The notes beneath the pieces were generated by a model, which saw nothing but the letters and a program-made list of their open reading frames with translations, ran no database searches and was not told the origin of the DNA. 7,326 nucleotides of DNA from the NCBI GenBank assembly GCA_030038715.1, contig JASHSO010000086.1:1-7326 (forward strand), written 5' to 3'. The position numbers and the translations under genes were made by a program. Positions 6,207 through 7,326 of the stretch are shown one piece after another. The DNA is from Streptosporangiaceae bacterium (lineage in GTDB: Bacteria; Actinomycetota; Actinomycetes; Streptosporangiales; Streptosporangiaceae). The number at the start of each line of letters is the position of its first letter. The first letter of the stretch is position 1.

Positions 6207-7326
6207 ATGGCCGAGACTCTCTCGCTGCCGGTACTGCCGCTGGACGACAATGTCGTGCTGCCAACCATGGTCGTACCGCTCGACCTCTCCGCCGCCGAGT
6301 CGCGGGCGGCGATCGAAGCCGCCCAGCTGGCGGCCGCGGCTTCGGGCGCGGAGACCCAGGCCCGCCTCCTGCTGGTGCCGCGGCCGAACGGCAGCTACTC
6401 CCCCATCGGCACGCTGGCCACCATCGAGCAGGTCGGCAGGCTGCCGACCGGTGAACGGGCGGCTGTCGTGCGCGGCGTCGCCCGGGTCAGGATCGGCACC
6501 GGCACTGTCGGTCCCGGCCAGGCCCTGTGGGTGGAGGGCAGCATCCTCGAGGAGCCCGAGCCGACCGCGCGGGCGGCCGACCTGGCCCGCGAGTACCGCG
6601 GCCTGGCCGCCGCGATCCTGCAGAAGCGCGGTGCGTGGCAGTTCGTCGACGTGCTGCAGCGCATGACTGACCCGTCGACCCTGGCCGACAGCGCGGGCTA
6701 CGCCGGCTACCTCAGCCTCGACCAGCGCCGCGAGCTGCTGGCGACGATCGACCCGCAAGCGCGGCTCGAACTGCTCGTCGGCTGGGCCCGCGACCACCTA
6801 GCCGAGCTGGACGTGGCCGAGACCATCAGCAACGACGTCCGCGAAGGCATGGAGCGGCAGCAACGCGAGTTCCTGCTGCGCCAGCAGCTCGCCGCCATCC
6901 GTAAGGAACTGGCCGAGCTGGACGGCAAGCCTGCCTCCGAAGAAGACGACTACCGGACCAGGATCGAGGCCGCCGACCTGCCGGATAAGGTCCGCGAGGC
7001 TGCCCTCAAGGAGGCAGCCAAGCTGGAGCGCGGCTCCGACCAGTCTCCCGAGGCCGGGTGGATCAGGACCTGGCTCGACACGCTGCTGGAAGTCCCGTGG
7101 AACACCAGCACGCAGGACGAGTACGACATCAGCGGTGCCCGGGCCGTGCTGGACGCCGACCATGCCGGCCTGGACGATGTCAAGGACCGGATCATCGAGT
7201 ACCTGGCCGTTCGTAAGCGGCGGTCCGATCGCGGTCTGCAGCTGGTCGGCGGACGGCGCAGCGGGGCGGTGCTGGCCCTGGCCGGCCCGCGCGGTGTCGG
7301 CAAGACGAGCCTCGGCGAGTCGGTAG
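6207..7326 (+). CDS. lon: ATP-dependent Lon protease, 3'-truncated by the window edge
   Basis: The ATG at 6207 opens a frame with no stop to the window end (373 codons plus one base). Lon is a cytosolic AAA+ serine protease that degrades misfolded and regulatory proteins. The start MAETLSLPVLPLDDNVVLPT is the usual bacterial Lon opening. Residues about 5-200 are the LON substrate-binding domain. RQQREFLLRQQLAAIRKEL (217-235) is the conserved coiled helix, EVPWN is at 295-299 and DHAGLDDVKDRIIEYLAVRK at about 316-335. Walker A is GPRGVGKTS at 360-368, where the usual proline at the third position is arginine. The insert RGLQLVGGRRSGAVLAL before it resembles Streptomyces Lon as I recall it. The Walker B motif, the sensors and the Ser-Lys protease domain (about 430 residues) lie beyond the edge, so an intact gene is assumed and not seen. 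The start is supported by GGGAAG ten bases upstream. Confidence 0.95.
   Translation, partial: MAETLSLPVLPLDDNVVLPTMVVPLDLSAAESRAAIEAAQLAAAASGAETQARLLLVPRPNGSYSPIGTLATIEQVGRLPTGERAAVVRGVARVRIGTGTVGPGQALWVEGSILEEPEPTARAADLAREYRGLAAAILQKRGAWQFVDVLQRMTDPSTLADSAGYAGYLSLDQRRELLATIDPQARLELLVGWARDHLAELDVAETISNDVREGMERQQREFLLRQQLAAIRKELAELDGKPASEEDDYRTRIEAADLPDKVREAALKEAAKLERGSDQSPEAGWIRTWLDTLLEVPWNTSTQDEYDISGARAVLDADHAGLDDVKDRIIEYLAVRKRRSDRGLQLVGGRRSGAVLALAGPRGVGKTSLGESV

Noticed and set aside
6126..6797. Minus-strand open frame of 223 codons opposite lon
   Set aside because: It is the antisense of the conserved LON domain, with no motif of its own.
1..7326. CRISPR array, tRNA, insertion sequence or phage genes
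   Set aside because: No regularly spaced repeats, no cloverleaf-like segment, no transposase or integrase motif and no terminal repeats are visible. The content is housekeeping and metabolic.

Overview
The window is very GC-rich bacterial DNA with strong G/C bias at third codon positions, frequent GTG/TTG starts and almost no spacing between operon genes. This, and the close protein resemblance of the threonine genes and Lon to Mycobacterium and Streptomyces proteins as I remember them, points to a chromosomal segment of an actinomycete. I cannot name a genus. I see no mobile element, integrase, tRNA, rRNA or CRISPR array.

Layout, left to right. (1) Positions 1-880 (+) are the C-terminal two thirds of an amidase-signature hydrolase whose start lies outside the window. 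(2) Positions 932-1828 (+) encode a stand-alone protein with a Clp N-terminal (substrate/adaptor-binding) domain but no AAA+ module, fused to an unfamiliar basic, aromatic C-terminal region. (3) A 39-base convergent gap holds two tandem perfect hairpins that probably end transcription from both sides. (4) Positions 5197-1868 (-) are the threonine operon hom-thrC-thrB. The junctions are translationally coupled: GTGA at hom/thrC, and TGATG followed by a TTG start at thrC/thrB. (5) A divergent intergenic region of about 200 bases separates hom from (6) a PIG-L/LmbE-type zinc deacetylase at 5397-6101 (+). (7) A short AT-enriched intergenic region precedes (8) lon at 6207 onward (+), which runs off the right edge just after its Walker A motif.

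The three minus-strand genes carry aspartate semialdehyde to threonine: Hom makes homoserine, ThrB phosphorylates it, and ThrC converts O-phosphohomoserine to threonine. Hom carries a C-terminal ACT-type domain, consistent with feedback control. The flanking genes have no evident metabolic link to this pathway. Lon and the Clp-N protein are both connected to protein quality control, but they are not adjacent and may be neighbours by chance.

The most interesting non-coding signal is directly upstream of hom. Two copies of an 8-base purine-rich element flank one complementary pyrimidine-rich element, and the second copy is the apparent Shine-Dalgarno sequence of the preferred hom start. The central element can pair with either copy, and pairing with the second builds a GNRA-capped hairpin over the ribosome site. 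This looks like a candidate translational switch. The most interesting coding signal is the Clp-N orphan protein.
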